From Bacillota bacterium (GTDB lineage Bacteria > Bacillota > Clostridia > Lachnospirales > Cellulosilyticaceae): a DNA stretch of 64,000 nt. The stretch lies in the NCBI GenBank assembly GCA_023393125.1, contig JAEWMQ010000013.1, positions 41,125 to 105,124 on the forward strand. The letters are read 5' to 3'. Numbering within the stretch: position 1 is the stretch's first letter; each line of letters opens with the position of its first letter. Shown one piece after another: positions 1 through 6,887 of the stretch. Below the pieces are notes generated by a model. The model saw nothing but the letters and a program-made list of their open reading frames with translations, searched no databases and was not told the origin of the DNA. The position numbers and the translations under genes were made by a program.

Positions 1-183
1 TCATATCCTATTTATAAAATCTGCCCTTTTGGATACTTATGCTAGCTATTTCTTCCTGTAAAGCAAAAACCATATTCCATATAGAGCACTTGGCTCTACT
101 ATACAATCTAGAGTTAACTCCAAGTCAATATCAATTTTATATTTCCATTAACATAAATGACTTTTCTTATACTTATATAGGGC

Positions 184-232
184 AAAAAAGACGATTCGAG
201 AAAGTATACCACTTCCTTAAATCGTCTTCTTA
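184..232 (-). terminator. intrinsic terminator after the 41-aa gene
   Basis: On the minus strand AAGACGATT (228-220) pairs with AATCGTCTT (196-188) and is followed by a run of six T (189-184). The loop contains a second weak stem (GGAAGT/ACTTTC). It lies about 70 nt past the stop of the small minus-strand gene. Confidence 0.6.
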
Positions 233-255
233 TCCTTCTATAGACTTCATATGTA

Positions 256-296
256 GTTACCTAAAGGCATCCTATGCACTTTAGGTAACACTTTTT
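256..296 (+). terminator. hairpin with T-rich tail, possible plus-strand terminator
   Basis: GTTACCTAAAG (256-266) pairs perfectly with CTTTAGGTAAC (279-289) and is followed by ACTTTTTCT on the plus strand. No convincing plus-strand gene precedes it in the window, so it may end a gene lying left of the window or be a second element behind the minus-strand gene. Confidence 0.35.
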
Positions 297-422
297 CTAT
301 TTCACTGGATTTCTATAGCTTGTTTTTTTCTTTGGCTCTCCATGATTGTTTTGTTCATCATGAAGTTTTTGTCTACGTTCACCTTTTTGCATTGGATTAC
401 AAGCGCCTGGTTTATTAGCCAT
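297..422 (-). CDS. small basic hypothetical protein, 41 aa
   Basis: This short gene is read as ATG at 422-420 to TAG at 299-297, beginning MANKPGACNPMQKGERRQ. A good ribosome binding site (AAAGGAAG, 7 nt before the ATG) and a downstream terminator support it. The product is hydrophilic, rich in Lys, Arg, Asn and Gln, with one Cys and no membrane segment or signal peptide. I do not recognise the family. Its small, soluble, basic character resembles many spore-associated or stress-related small clostridial proteins, but nothing in the sequence proves such a role. It lies 52 nt downstream of the phosphoesterase gene on the same strand and could be co-transcribed with it. Confidence 0.6.
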   Translation of the reverse strand: MANKPGACNPMQKGERRQKLHDEQNNHGEPKKKTSYRNPVK

Positions 423-474
423 AATAACACTTCCTTTCCCAAATAGAATGAACCTATTAATGAAATTTTATGTG

Positions 475-930
475 CTAATGCGGAATGTCTATCTGACTTA
501 TTTTTATTTCACCTTGATCAATCACTAGGATTGCCATTGTAATAGCTAAATCAAACCTTCTTTTGCCACAGCTCCCCGGATTAAGCATATAGGTTTCTCC
601 TTCCAATGTGCAGCTATATTTATGAGAATGACCATAAACGATTACATCTATCCCCGTCCTATCTTTAATCAAATCCTTTTTATTGTGTACCATAAAAAAG
701 GTTTTTCCTTCTACAGTGAACTGCAACGTTTCTGGGGGCGCTTCTGCCCACTCCCCCTTGTCATTATTACCTCTTACGACTTTAACAGGTGCAATAGCTT
801 CAAGGGCTTTTATGACTTCAGGTTTATTAATATCTCCGCCATGGAGAATGAGCTGACAATCTTTTAGATGTGCTACAACCTCATCTCTTAGTAATCCATG
901 TGTATCTGAAATGATGCCGATTTTATACAT
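475..930 (-). CDS. YfcE/MJ0936-type metallophosphoesterase
   Basis: A 151-aa cytoplasmic calcineurin-like phosphoesterase of the small YfcE/MJ0936 family. The metal-binding blocks are all present in order: SDTHG near residues 8-12, GGD near 31-33, GNND near 54-57, VHN near 80-82 and the paired histidines of GHSH near 99-102, ending with the family's NPGS motif. Length matches the family (150-180 aa). The family hydrolyses phosphodiesters in vitro (for example bis-pNPP) with divalent metals; the physiological substrate is generally unknown. The ATG is preceded by GGAAAG at the right distance. It is divergent from the ferredoxin-like gene across a 270-nt spacer. Confidence 0.9.
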   Translation of the reverse strand: MYKIGIISDTHGLLRDEVVAHLKDCQLILHGGDINKPEVIKALEAIAPVKVVRGNNDKGEWAEAPPETLQFTVEGKTFFMVHNKKDLIKDRTGIDVIVYGHSHKYSCTLEGETYMLNPGSCGKRRFDLAITMAILVIDQGEIKISQIDIPH

Positions 931-970
931 ATCTCTTTCCTTTCTATATGATGATCTAGCTATGGCCGCG

Positions 971-1041
971 CCATGAAAATGAGCCTCGAAAGCTAATAGA
1001 TAATAATATCATTCCCAAATAGCTTTCTGAATGCTTCATGG
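971..1041. other. nested inverted repeat in divergent intergenic region
   Basis: Two nested perfect arms: CCATGAA (971-977) with TTCATGG (1035-1041), and GAAAGCTA (988-995) with TAGCTTTC (1020-1027). The loop is AT-rich. No T-run follows on either strand, so it is not an ordinary terminator; a 5' leader structure or regulator site is possible. Confidence 0.4.
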
Positions 1042-1201
1042 TGTAGTCACCTTGCTCTCTTGTTTTTCAAGCTCATTATAGCATGTCCATTTAAATCAAA
1101 TATAGTATTTAGCATTTTGTTTACAATGGCTCTTCTTAGTGTTAAAGTTTAAATAATATCTTATTTATTATAATAAGCATCTCAATTTCTGGAGGTCACT
1201 T

Positions 1202-2467
1202 ATGAGCCACATTGTTGGTAAGGAAGCTTATAAAAGTTTGGAAGAACGTCTCAATCACTTTCCCCAAGGAGCACCTGCTTCTGAAACGCTTTATCAAATA
1301 TTAAGTTTGCTTTTTTCTGAGGAAGAAGCCAAACTAGCTGCCTTACTTCCAGTAAGGCCCTTTACTGTTAAGCGTGCCGCAAAGGTTTGGGGAATGAGTG
1401 ACTATCAAACCCAGCTCAAACTAGAGGCTTTATGCAGTAAAGGGGTTTTATTAGATTTAACTGAAAATGGACAAACAACTTATTTCTTGCCTCCACCTAT
1501 GGTTGGCTTTTTTGAGTTTTCTCTCATGCGGACAGGTGGACATGTCGACCAACAAATACTTAGCCAGCTTTATCATCAGTATCTCAATGTGGAAGAAGAT
1601 TTTATTAAAGACCTATTTTTCTCTACCGAAACTAAATTTGGCAGAGCCTTTGTGCAAGAAGGGGTTTTATCCAAAGAAAATGCTATTTATGTATTAGATT
1701 TTGAGCGTACTAGTCATTTAGTTGAAACAGCTTCTGATATTAGTTTAAGTATGTGTTATTGCCGCCATAAAATGCACCATGAAGGCTATGATTGCTATGC
1801 ACCTATGGAAACATGTATGACTTTTGGTGCAACTGCTCGTTCTCTTAGTAAACAAGGCTATGGAAGACTTATTGATGCTAAAGAAGCCATGGATATTGTT
1901 CATATGGCTTATGACTATAATCTTGTACAGTGCGGTGAAAATGTTCGCGAAGGAGGCTCTTTCTTATGCAACTGTTGTGGTTGTTGCTGTGAAGCTATGA
2001 CTACGGCTAAGCGCTTTGGCTTAATGAATCCTATTGAAACGACAGCCTTCATTCCCACTATTAATGAAGACACCTGCGTTAAATGTGGCAAGTGTCAAAA
2101 AGTATGTCCTATTGATTGCATTGAAAAAGTCCCTAATGATAATGGCGGGACTAAGCTAGAACCTAATCCTAATTTGTGCTTAGGCTGTGGGGTCTGTGTC
2201 CGTAACTGCCCTAAGAAAAGTATTACTTTACTAAGAAGAGAAAAACAAATATTGACACCAGCTAATACCACTCACCGTACTGTTTTAATGGCTATTGAAA
2301 AAGGCACTTTACCACATCTTATTTTTGATACAGGGGCTTATAAAAGTCATCGTGCTATGGCTGCTGTTTTAACTGTTATTTTAAAGCTACCACCTCTTAA
2401 ACAGCTTCTTGCTAGCAAACAAATGAAGTCCGTTTACTTAGATCATTTGCTTGCTTCTAAAAAGTAG
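1202..2467 (+). CDS. winged-helix-like/dicluster ferredoxin protein, cysteine-rich
   Basis: A 421-aa soluble protein. Residues about 20-100 look like a winged helix (PFTVKRAAKVWGMSDYQTQ followed by a LEALCSKGVL helix), then a long central region with a CYC motif (about 184) and an unusual CNCCGCCCEAM cluster (about 257-267). Near the C-terminus are two classical [4Fe-4S] ferredoxin motifs, CVKCGKCQKVCP (about 290-301) and CLGCGVCVRNCP (about 326-337). At least three iron-sulfur sites are therefore likely. Related proteins occur in anaerobes as uncharacterised 4Fe-4S dicluster proteins; electron transfer or redox sensing is inferred. The start has an excellent GGAGGT, and a bidirectional terminator follows. 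A possible -10 (TATAAT, 1169-1174) lies upstream. Confidence 0.8.
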   Translation: MSHIVGKEAYKSLEERLNHFPQGAPASETLYQILSLLFSEEEAKLAALLPVRPFTVKRAAKVWGMSDYQTQLKLEALCSKGVLLDLTENGQTTYFLPPPMVGFFEFSLMRTGGHVDQQILSQLYHQYLNVEEDFIKDLFFSTETKFGRAFVQEGVLSKENAIYVLDFERTSHLVETASDISLSMCYCRHKMHHEGYDCYAPMETCMTFGATARSLSKQGYGRLIDAKEAMDIVHMAYDYNLVQCGENVREGGSFLCNCCGCCCEAMTTAKRFGLMNPIETTAFIPTINEDTCVKCGKCQKVCPIDCIEKVPNDNGGTKLEPNPNLCLGCGVCVRNCPKKSITLLRREKQILTPANTTHRTVLMAIEKGTLPHLIFDTGAYKSHRAMAAVLTVILKLPPLKQLLASKQMKSVYLDHLLASKK

Positions 2468-2475
2468 GATTAATA

Positions 2476-2515
2476 AAAAAGGTTATTCTGTAAATGAGAA
2501 TAACCTTTTTGTTTT
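2476..2515. terminator. bidirectional intrinsic terminator
   Basis: A 14-bp perfect stem (2476-2489 with 2497-2510) is flanked by A-run and T-run, so it can work on both strands between the convergent ferredoxin-like and DUF6320-like genes. Confidence 0.85.
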
Positions 2516-2527
2516 AGATGATATCTT

Positions 2528-3193
2528 TTAAATGTGTAATCTACGTTTAAGCTCACTATACATGGCTGAACCCTCAAAAATAATAAGTGCCATCACTGAT
2601 ATAATACTTATCATGATACAAACAAGTGAAGGAATAGGGGTTTTTACACTATCAGTTACTAAAAATACAATTGGAATAATGCCAAATAAGGCATCCAATA
2701 ATAAGTAAATCATATACTCCCCTGCCTGCAGATGTAGGATCTTAGAAAGCAGGTACATCACTATCATCGCTAAGGTAAATATAATAGGTAAAACAAAAGT
2801 AACTGCCCACCCATGCTGTCCTGTCACATAATCTATAAACAATGCTAAAACAATAATAATTAGACTTTGGTGTAATAAATACTTTAATATATTTTTATGC
2901 TTGGCAATAGCTATACTTAAGCTAACACGTATACAAATAAGGGTAACAATCACAATCAGTCCCCACCAAATCTGAGTAGGAAATAAAATATTAAGAAATA
3001 CAGATATAATGCCAACTAAAGTCATCATAAAGGTCAGCACTTTCATAATCATATGTCTTTCCTGAGCGCCTTTATAAGCTGTTGGAAATAAATCTTCTTC
3101 TCTCTCATCTAGCTTAGTTAACTCATTTTGGCATAAAGGACAATAGGTTTCTGTTCCTATGATTTTAACTTTACATTTTTCACACCACTTCAT
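2528..3193 (-). CDS. zinc-ribbon membrane protein, DUF6320-like
   Basis: A 221-aa protein starting with a rubredoxin-like zinc knuckle (MKWCEKCKVK...YCPLCQ, two CxxC pairs within residues 4-21), followed by about six hydrophobic helices from residue 48 to 212. This architecture matches the DUF6320 group as I remember it. It is the last gene of a three-gene minus-strand operon behind an alpha/beta hydrolase and an acyltransferase, 14 nt after the latter. Such a neighbourhood suggests a membrane partner in ester or lipid metabolism, but no catalytic residues are visible and the function is unknown. Confidence 0.75.
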   Translation of the reverse strand: MKWCEKCKVKIIGTETYCPLCQNELTKLDEREEDLFPTAYKGAQERHMIMKVLTFMMTLVGIISVFLNILFPTQIWWGLIVIVTLICIRVSLSIAIAKHKNILKYLLHQSLIIIVLALFIDYVTGQHGWAVTFVLPIIFTLAMIVMYLLSKILHLQAGEYMIYLLLDALFGIIPIVFLVTDSVKTPIPSLVCIMISIISVMALIIFEGSAMYSELKRRLHI

Positions 3194-3207
3194 CCTTTTC
3201 GCCTCCT

Positions 3208-4494
3208 TTATTCACTGATTTCTCCTAGGTTGTCCACTATATTAGTAGAAAGCTCCACTTCTATACCACAGCTTGTTAATGTTCTAAAGAAATGCTTTTC
3301 CACCTGACTACTGATAAAAGGAGAAGTAAAACTAATAGAAAGCTTATCTCCATAAGAACATAAACAAACCTGTACCTTAGTCGTACTTACACAAACGTCA
3401 AAGGCTTCAATATAGGGTTCTAGCTCTTTTGGCATAGTAACCTTACCAATATTTGAAAAGCTAGTCGTCACCTCATTACTGGTTAAATGATGCGCAAAAC
3501 GTAAGGTAGGTTTTTTTAGGACCAGAGGTATAGCTCTTGTTACATAATTATGTTCTAACGCCACTAAGCGATTTAAGCGTAGCTGAAACTTTTCCGTAGT
3601 TAATTCTTTTTCAAAAAAGCATTTTAAATAGGTAATAATCTCTTCTATTTCTGGCTCCTTATCTCCAAAGTAATAAGGTACATGTACTACGCTAAAAAAG
3701 TTACGCGCTGAAGCTGACTTAAAATAAGGCCTCAAATTAACAGGAACAGATACCACTACAGGGCGTTTTCTATCCTTAATAGCCATTTCTTTCCCAATAG
3801 AGGCTATAAGTATCGCCCCTAAATAAACGGTTAATGTTGTACCATACTCATGTGCTTGTTTTAAAACAGCTTTCACAGATACCACCCCATTAATGACTTT
3901 AAGGGTATCTCCCTCTAACTTTTCCCCTTTGATCCTGTAAGCTTTTCCTAAAGAAGGATTTTTAGCACTTTTACCTTTAGAAAAATGGGCTTTAAAGCCA
4001 TCTGCTTCTTTTTCTGCTTTAGAAGCATCATAATCGATTTCGGATACATGGTCCTGAAGTACGTCTTGATGTTTTAAAATAAGGTAATGACGCACTAATG
4101 TTTTTAAAAATTGTAGCGCTCCTACGCCATCTGTTAACGCATGATAAATTTCCAAATTAATGCGCTTTTTATAATAAGTTACTTCAAATAATAGATTTTT
4201 AGTATCCTCGTGATACAGCGCAGTACAAGGTGGTTTACTTTCTTCTTCAACCTTAGGCTTTAGACGGCTTGTTTCAAAGTAATACCAAAATAAGCCCTTT
4301 CTAATAATAGAAGCATAAAGTGGAAAGGACTTCATCGTTTTATCTAAAGCTTCTTGTAAAATCTCCGGATTAACCTCCTGCGTTAATCTGCAAGCAAACC
4401 GGAATACTTTTGTATCTTGATTATTACTAGTGGGTGGAAAAATCTTGGCGGCATTATCTAGACGCCTCCAAGCTGGTGTTTTTATTTCGCTCAT
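3208..4494 (-). CDS. alcohol O-acetyltransferase-like/condensation-fold acyltransferase
   Basis: A 428-aa soluble protein of the BAHD/condensation/wax-synthase-like acyltransferase fold. The key motif is IYHALTDGVGALQFL (about residue 117), equivalent to HHxxxDG with the second His and Asp retained; a later SFSNIGKV block corresponds to the family's channel motif. Such enzymes move an acyl group from acyl-CoA or a carrier onto an alcohol or amine; the substrate is unknown here. The start overlaps the end of the upstream hydrolase by 41 nt, implying translational coupling. Together with the hydrolase this suggests coupled making and breaking of esters (inference). Confidence 0.75.
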   Translation of the reverse strand: MSEIKTPAWRRLDNAAKIFPPTSNNQDTKVFRFACRLTQEVNPEILQEALDKTMKSFPLYASIIRKGLFWYYFETSRLKPKVEEESKPPCTALYHEDTKNLLFEVTYYKKRINLEIYHALTDGVGALQFLKTLVRHYLILKHQDVLQDHVSEIDYDASKAEKEADGFKAHFSKGKSAKNPSLGKAYRIKGEKLEGDTLKVINGVVSVKAVLKQAHEYGTTLTVYLGAILIASIGKEMAIKDRKRPVVVSVPVNLRPYFKSASARNFFSVVHVPYYFGDKEPEIEEIITYLKCFFEKELTTEKFQLRLNRLVALEHNYVTRAIPLVLKKPTLRFAHHLTSNEVTTSFSNIGKVTMPKELEPYIEAFDVCVSTTKVQVCLCSYGDKLSISFTSPFISSQVEKHFFRTLTSCGIEVELSTNIVDNLGEISE

Positions 4495-5422
4495 CTTTTG
4501 TCCCCTTACTTAAAAAACGATTAATTATAGTATAACACGTTTTCACCTCTTCAAACAAAGGGGGTAGTGCAAAAAAACCATGAATAGCTTCTGGTATTTC
4601 AACAATTTCTACCTCATTGCCAGCAGCCTTTAACTTTTCTCCATAAGCCTTTCCTTCATCTCTTAGCAAATCAAATTCTGCTGTAATGACTAACGTTCTA
4701 GGCTGATTCGTTAAATCCTTTGCCAGCAAGGGAGCTACATAAGGATTTTGAAGTTCCTCTTTGTTCTTTACATATAAACTTAAATAATTAGTCATACGAG
4801 CCTGCGTTAGTAAATAATCCTTTCCGTTCTCCTTAACTGATGGAAAAGGTGATGCATCACTATAATCATTATAAGTAGCTGGATAAAGTAACACTTGCTG
4901 CTCTATTTTAAATTCACCTCTATCCCTGGCCAGAAGAGATACTGCTGCCGCTAAATTAGCACCTGCACTATCTCCTATTAAAGTGATCTTTTCTAACGGA
5001 TAGTTAAAGAGTAAGGTATGCGACACCACATCTTTAACCACAGCATAACAATCTTCTAAACCTGCTGGAAAAGGATGCTCTGGGGCTAGGCGATAATCGA
5101 CTGATAAAACAATATGACCTGTTTTATTAGCCAGACGTGTACAAACCTTACTATAACTCTCTATATTTCCTGTTACAAAACCGCCTCCATGAAAAAAAAT
5201 CATGAGAGGATAAACCCCTTCTTTAGAGGGGAAAAACAGCCTTACAGGAATGTGATGATTTCCTACTTTAATATCGTGATCCCATATTTTATAAAAAGGT
5301 TTAAGCACATAAGGATGTGCTAAGTTCACCATTCTTCGTTCTAGTTTGTAGGTTTCTCTTAAGTCTTTTTCTGGATAAATCATTTTTCTAAGTGTCGTTA
5401 GCATCTTTTTATTAATTGGCAT
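4454..5422 (-). CDS. alpha/beta hydrolase, hormone-sensitive lipase family
   Basis: A 322-aa esterase of the HSL (family IV) type. The oxyanion motif HGGGFVTGN is near residue 78-86, the nucleophile elbow GDSAGAN near 150-156, and the Asp and His of the triad near FDLLRDEG (about 251) and HGFFALP (about 281). No signal peptide is present. The ribosome binding site GAGGAG lies 7 nt before the ATG. First gene of the three-gene cluster; its 3' end overlaps the acyltransferase. It likely hydrolyses short-chain carboxylic esters; the natural substrate cannot be read from sequence. Confidence 0.9.
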   Translation of the reverse strand: MPINKKMLTTLRKMIYPEKDLRETYKLERRMVNLAHPYVLKPFYKIWDHDIKVGNHHIPVRLFFPSKEGVYPLMIFFHGGGFVTGNIESYSKVCTRLANKTGHIVLSVDYRLAPEHPFPAGLEDCYAVVKDVVSHTLLFNYPLEKITLIGDSAGANLAAAVSLLARDRGEFKIEQQVLLYPATYNDYSDASPFPSVKENGKDYLLTQARMTNYLSLYVKNKEELQNPYVAPLLAKDLTNQPRTLVITAEFDLLRDEGKAYGEKLKAAGNEVEIVEIPEAIHGFFALPPLFEEVKTCYTIINRFLSKGTKDERNKNTSLEASR

Positions 5423-5516
5423 TTTAGTCTCCTCGGCACCTTTTAATGGTTTACTCTACTCTTGTATTATAAGACTTTATATCAGTATTATTCAACGCAT
5501 AGCTATGAATATCTAT

Positions 5517-5826
5517 TTATATTGTTACATAAGTAATAGGATGATCCAAATAAGGAATCAATTTTTCTATTAAATCAGAGGTTTTAATTTTTAAACTTGT
5601 AGTATTGATCCTTTTTACTATTGCATAAAAATAAATTTTTATAAATGGTAATTCCTAAATACTGATCAATTTCCCCGCAGCCTTCTATGGTTGCTACTGC
5701 TTCATGATCTAAACGTTCGAAAGGAATACCTAGCTGTTCTAAAATAGAATAAATAGCCATTTCTTTTTCTAACCTGCCTTCTAGAGAAGGTATAGTTGTA
5801 TATAAAGTCGGATCAATTCTCATCAT
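5517..5826 (-). pseudogene. decayed prolyl-tRNA deacylase (ProX/YbaK family), internal deletion
   Basis: The open frame from 5826 to 5584 encodes 80 aa whose first 75 residues match the N-terminus of clostridial prolyl-tRNA editing proteins (ERLDHEAVATIEGCGEIDQ then KNLFLCNSKKDQYY). Immediately after the tyrosines the frame shifts: in the neighbouring frame the DNA reads on as TTSLKIKTSDLIEKLIPYLD and ends at TAA (5519-5517), which matches the normal C-terminus of the same family. About 60 central residues, including most of the catalytic fold, are missing. Full-length members are about 160-170 aa. This looks like a deletion that joined the two ends out of frame near 5595-5600. No function is expected. 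The call rests on family recognition from memory. Confidence 0.75.
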
Positions 5827-5886
5827 TTGCGCCTTCTTTCTTCATGTCCTTAGCATGCTTTATCATTCATTCTTGTATTATAGGCG

Positions 5887-6873
5887 TTATAAACTCTCTT
5901 CGCTAATCAATAAACAGTTAATATCCTTTTTATTTAAGTCTTCTGTTACAGCATATGTTAAGCATCTTAGTCCGCCCTTACAGTATGGTGCCTTATAGCA
6001 CTTTAAACATTCTTTAGGCATATGCTGCAGTGCTTTTATAATCTCACTAGCTTCATAAAGCTCTAATATGGATTTTTCTAGCACATTTCCAAATACAATG
6101 GGCAACCTCCTGCAAGGTACAATATCACCATTAGCAAGTATGGTTAATAATTGAATGCCTGCTGAGCAGTGGTATATTTGATTGCTTCCTCCACAAAACT
6201 GCAACGCCCTATTAATATGTATAGTCGTATGAGTCAAACGGCTTTTCTCAGCTTTTCTTGCTTCATGCGTTAATACGCTTACGTAGCTTAAAAATTCTTC
6301 TGTGGATAGGATTTCTTCAGTATTACCAATAGGAATGAGCCGATCTGTCCAAAAACGATCTACCCTATACTTTTTTACTACTTTAATAACTTTCTTTAAC
6401 TCTTTATAATTAGCTTTATGAGCTGTAAAAGACACCATGGAAGTAATATCATACCTTCTGAGTAGTTTAGTCGCTTCAAGGCTTTCTCTAAACGTTCCCC
6501 TACCTCTAATATGCTCATGAGTTGTTTTTACTCCATCTATGCTAATCTGCACAAAAGATAATCCTCGATATTGGCTAAGCTTCTCTACTATTTTTTCTTC
6601 TAATAACGTCCCATTAGTGAGTATGCCAAAAGTTACTTTGTTGTCTTCAAATAGATCTAGTACTTCGAACAAATGGGGATAAAGGAAAGGCTCTCCTCCT
6701 GTAAGATTAATATGCCCCTTATAACCTTTCGCTACTAGGAAACAAAGATACTGGTTAAAAATCTCTTGTATTTGGGATAGCGTAAGATCCTCACTATACT
6801 CTTCTTGATAGCAATGTGAACATCTTAAATTACACTTATGGGTAATGTGCCATTGCAGTACATGCTTTTCCAT
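5887..6873 (-). CDS. radical SAM/SPASM protein, putative peptide-tail maturase
   Basis: A 328-aa radical SAM enzyme. The cluster motif is CNLRCSHC at residues 14-21 (CxxxCxxC), followed by the GGEPFLYP glycine motif near 60. The C-terminal third is a SPASM domain: a Cys, 12 residues, Gly, four residues, Cys (CSAGIQLLTILANGDIVPC) and then CLKCYKAPYC plus two more Cys, enough for two auxiliary [4Fe-4S] clusters. SPASM enzymes commonly install thioether or C-C links in ribosomal peptides. The gene starts 14 nt after the DUF2207-like gene, whose product ends in a Ser-Cys-Gly tail, so that tail is the obvious candidate substrate (inference). No other precursor peptide was found nearby. The decayed deacylase follows downstream. 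Confidence 0.85.
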   Translation of the reverse strand: MEKHVLQWHITHKCNLRCSHCYQEEYSEDLTLSQIQEIFNQYLCFLVAKGYKGHINLTGGEPFLYPHLFEVLDLFEDNKVTFGILTNGTLLEEKIVEKLSQYRGLSFVQISIDGVKTTHEHIRGRGTFRESLEATKLLRRYDITSMVSFTAHKANYKELKKVIKVVKKYRVDRFWTDRLIPIGNTEEILSTEEFLSYVSVLTHEARKAEKSRLTHTTIHINRALQFCGGSNQIYHCSAGIQLLTILANGDIVPCRRLPIVFGNVLEKSILELYEASEIIKALQHMPKECLKCYKAPYCKGGLRCLTYAVTEDLNKKDINCLLISEESL

Positions 6874-6887
6874 CTTCTCTCTCCTTA

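Noticed and set aside
39..284. 81-aa plus-strand ORF at window start
   Set aside because: It runs through two terminator-like hairpins, has no ribosome binding site and no recognisable domain.
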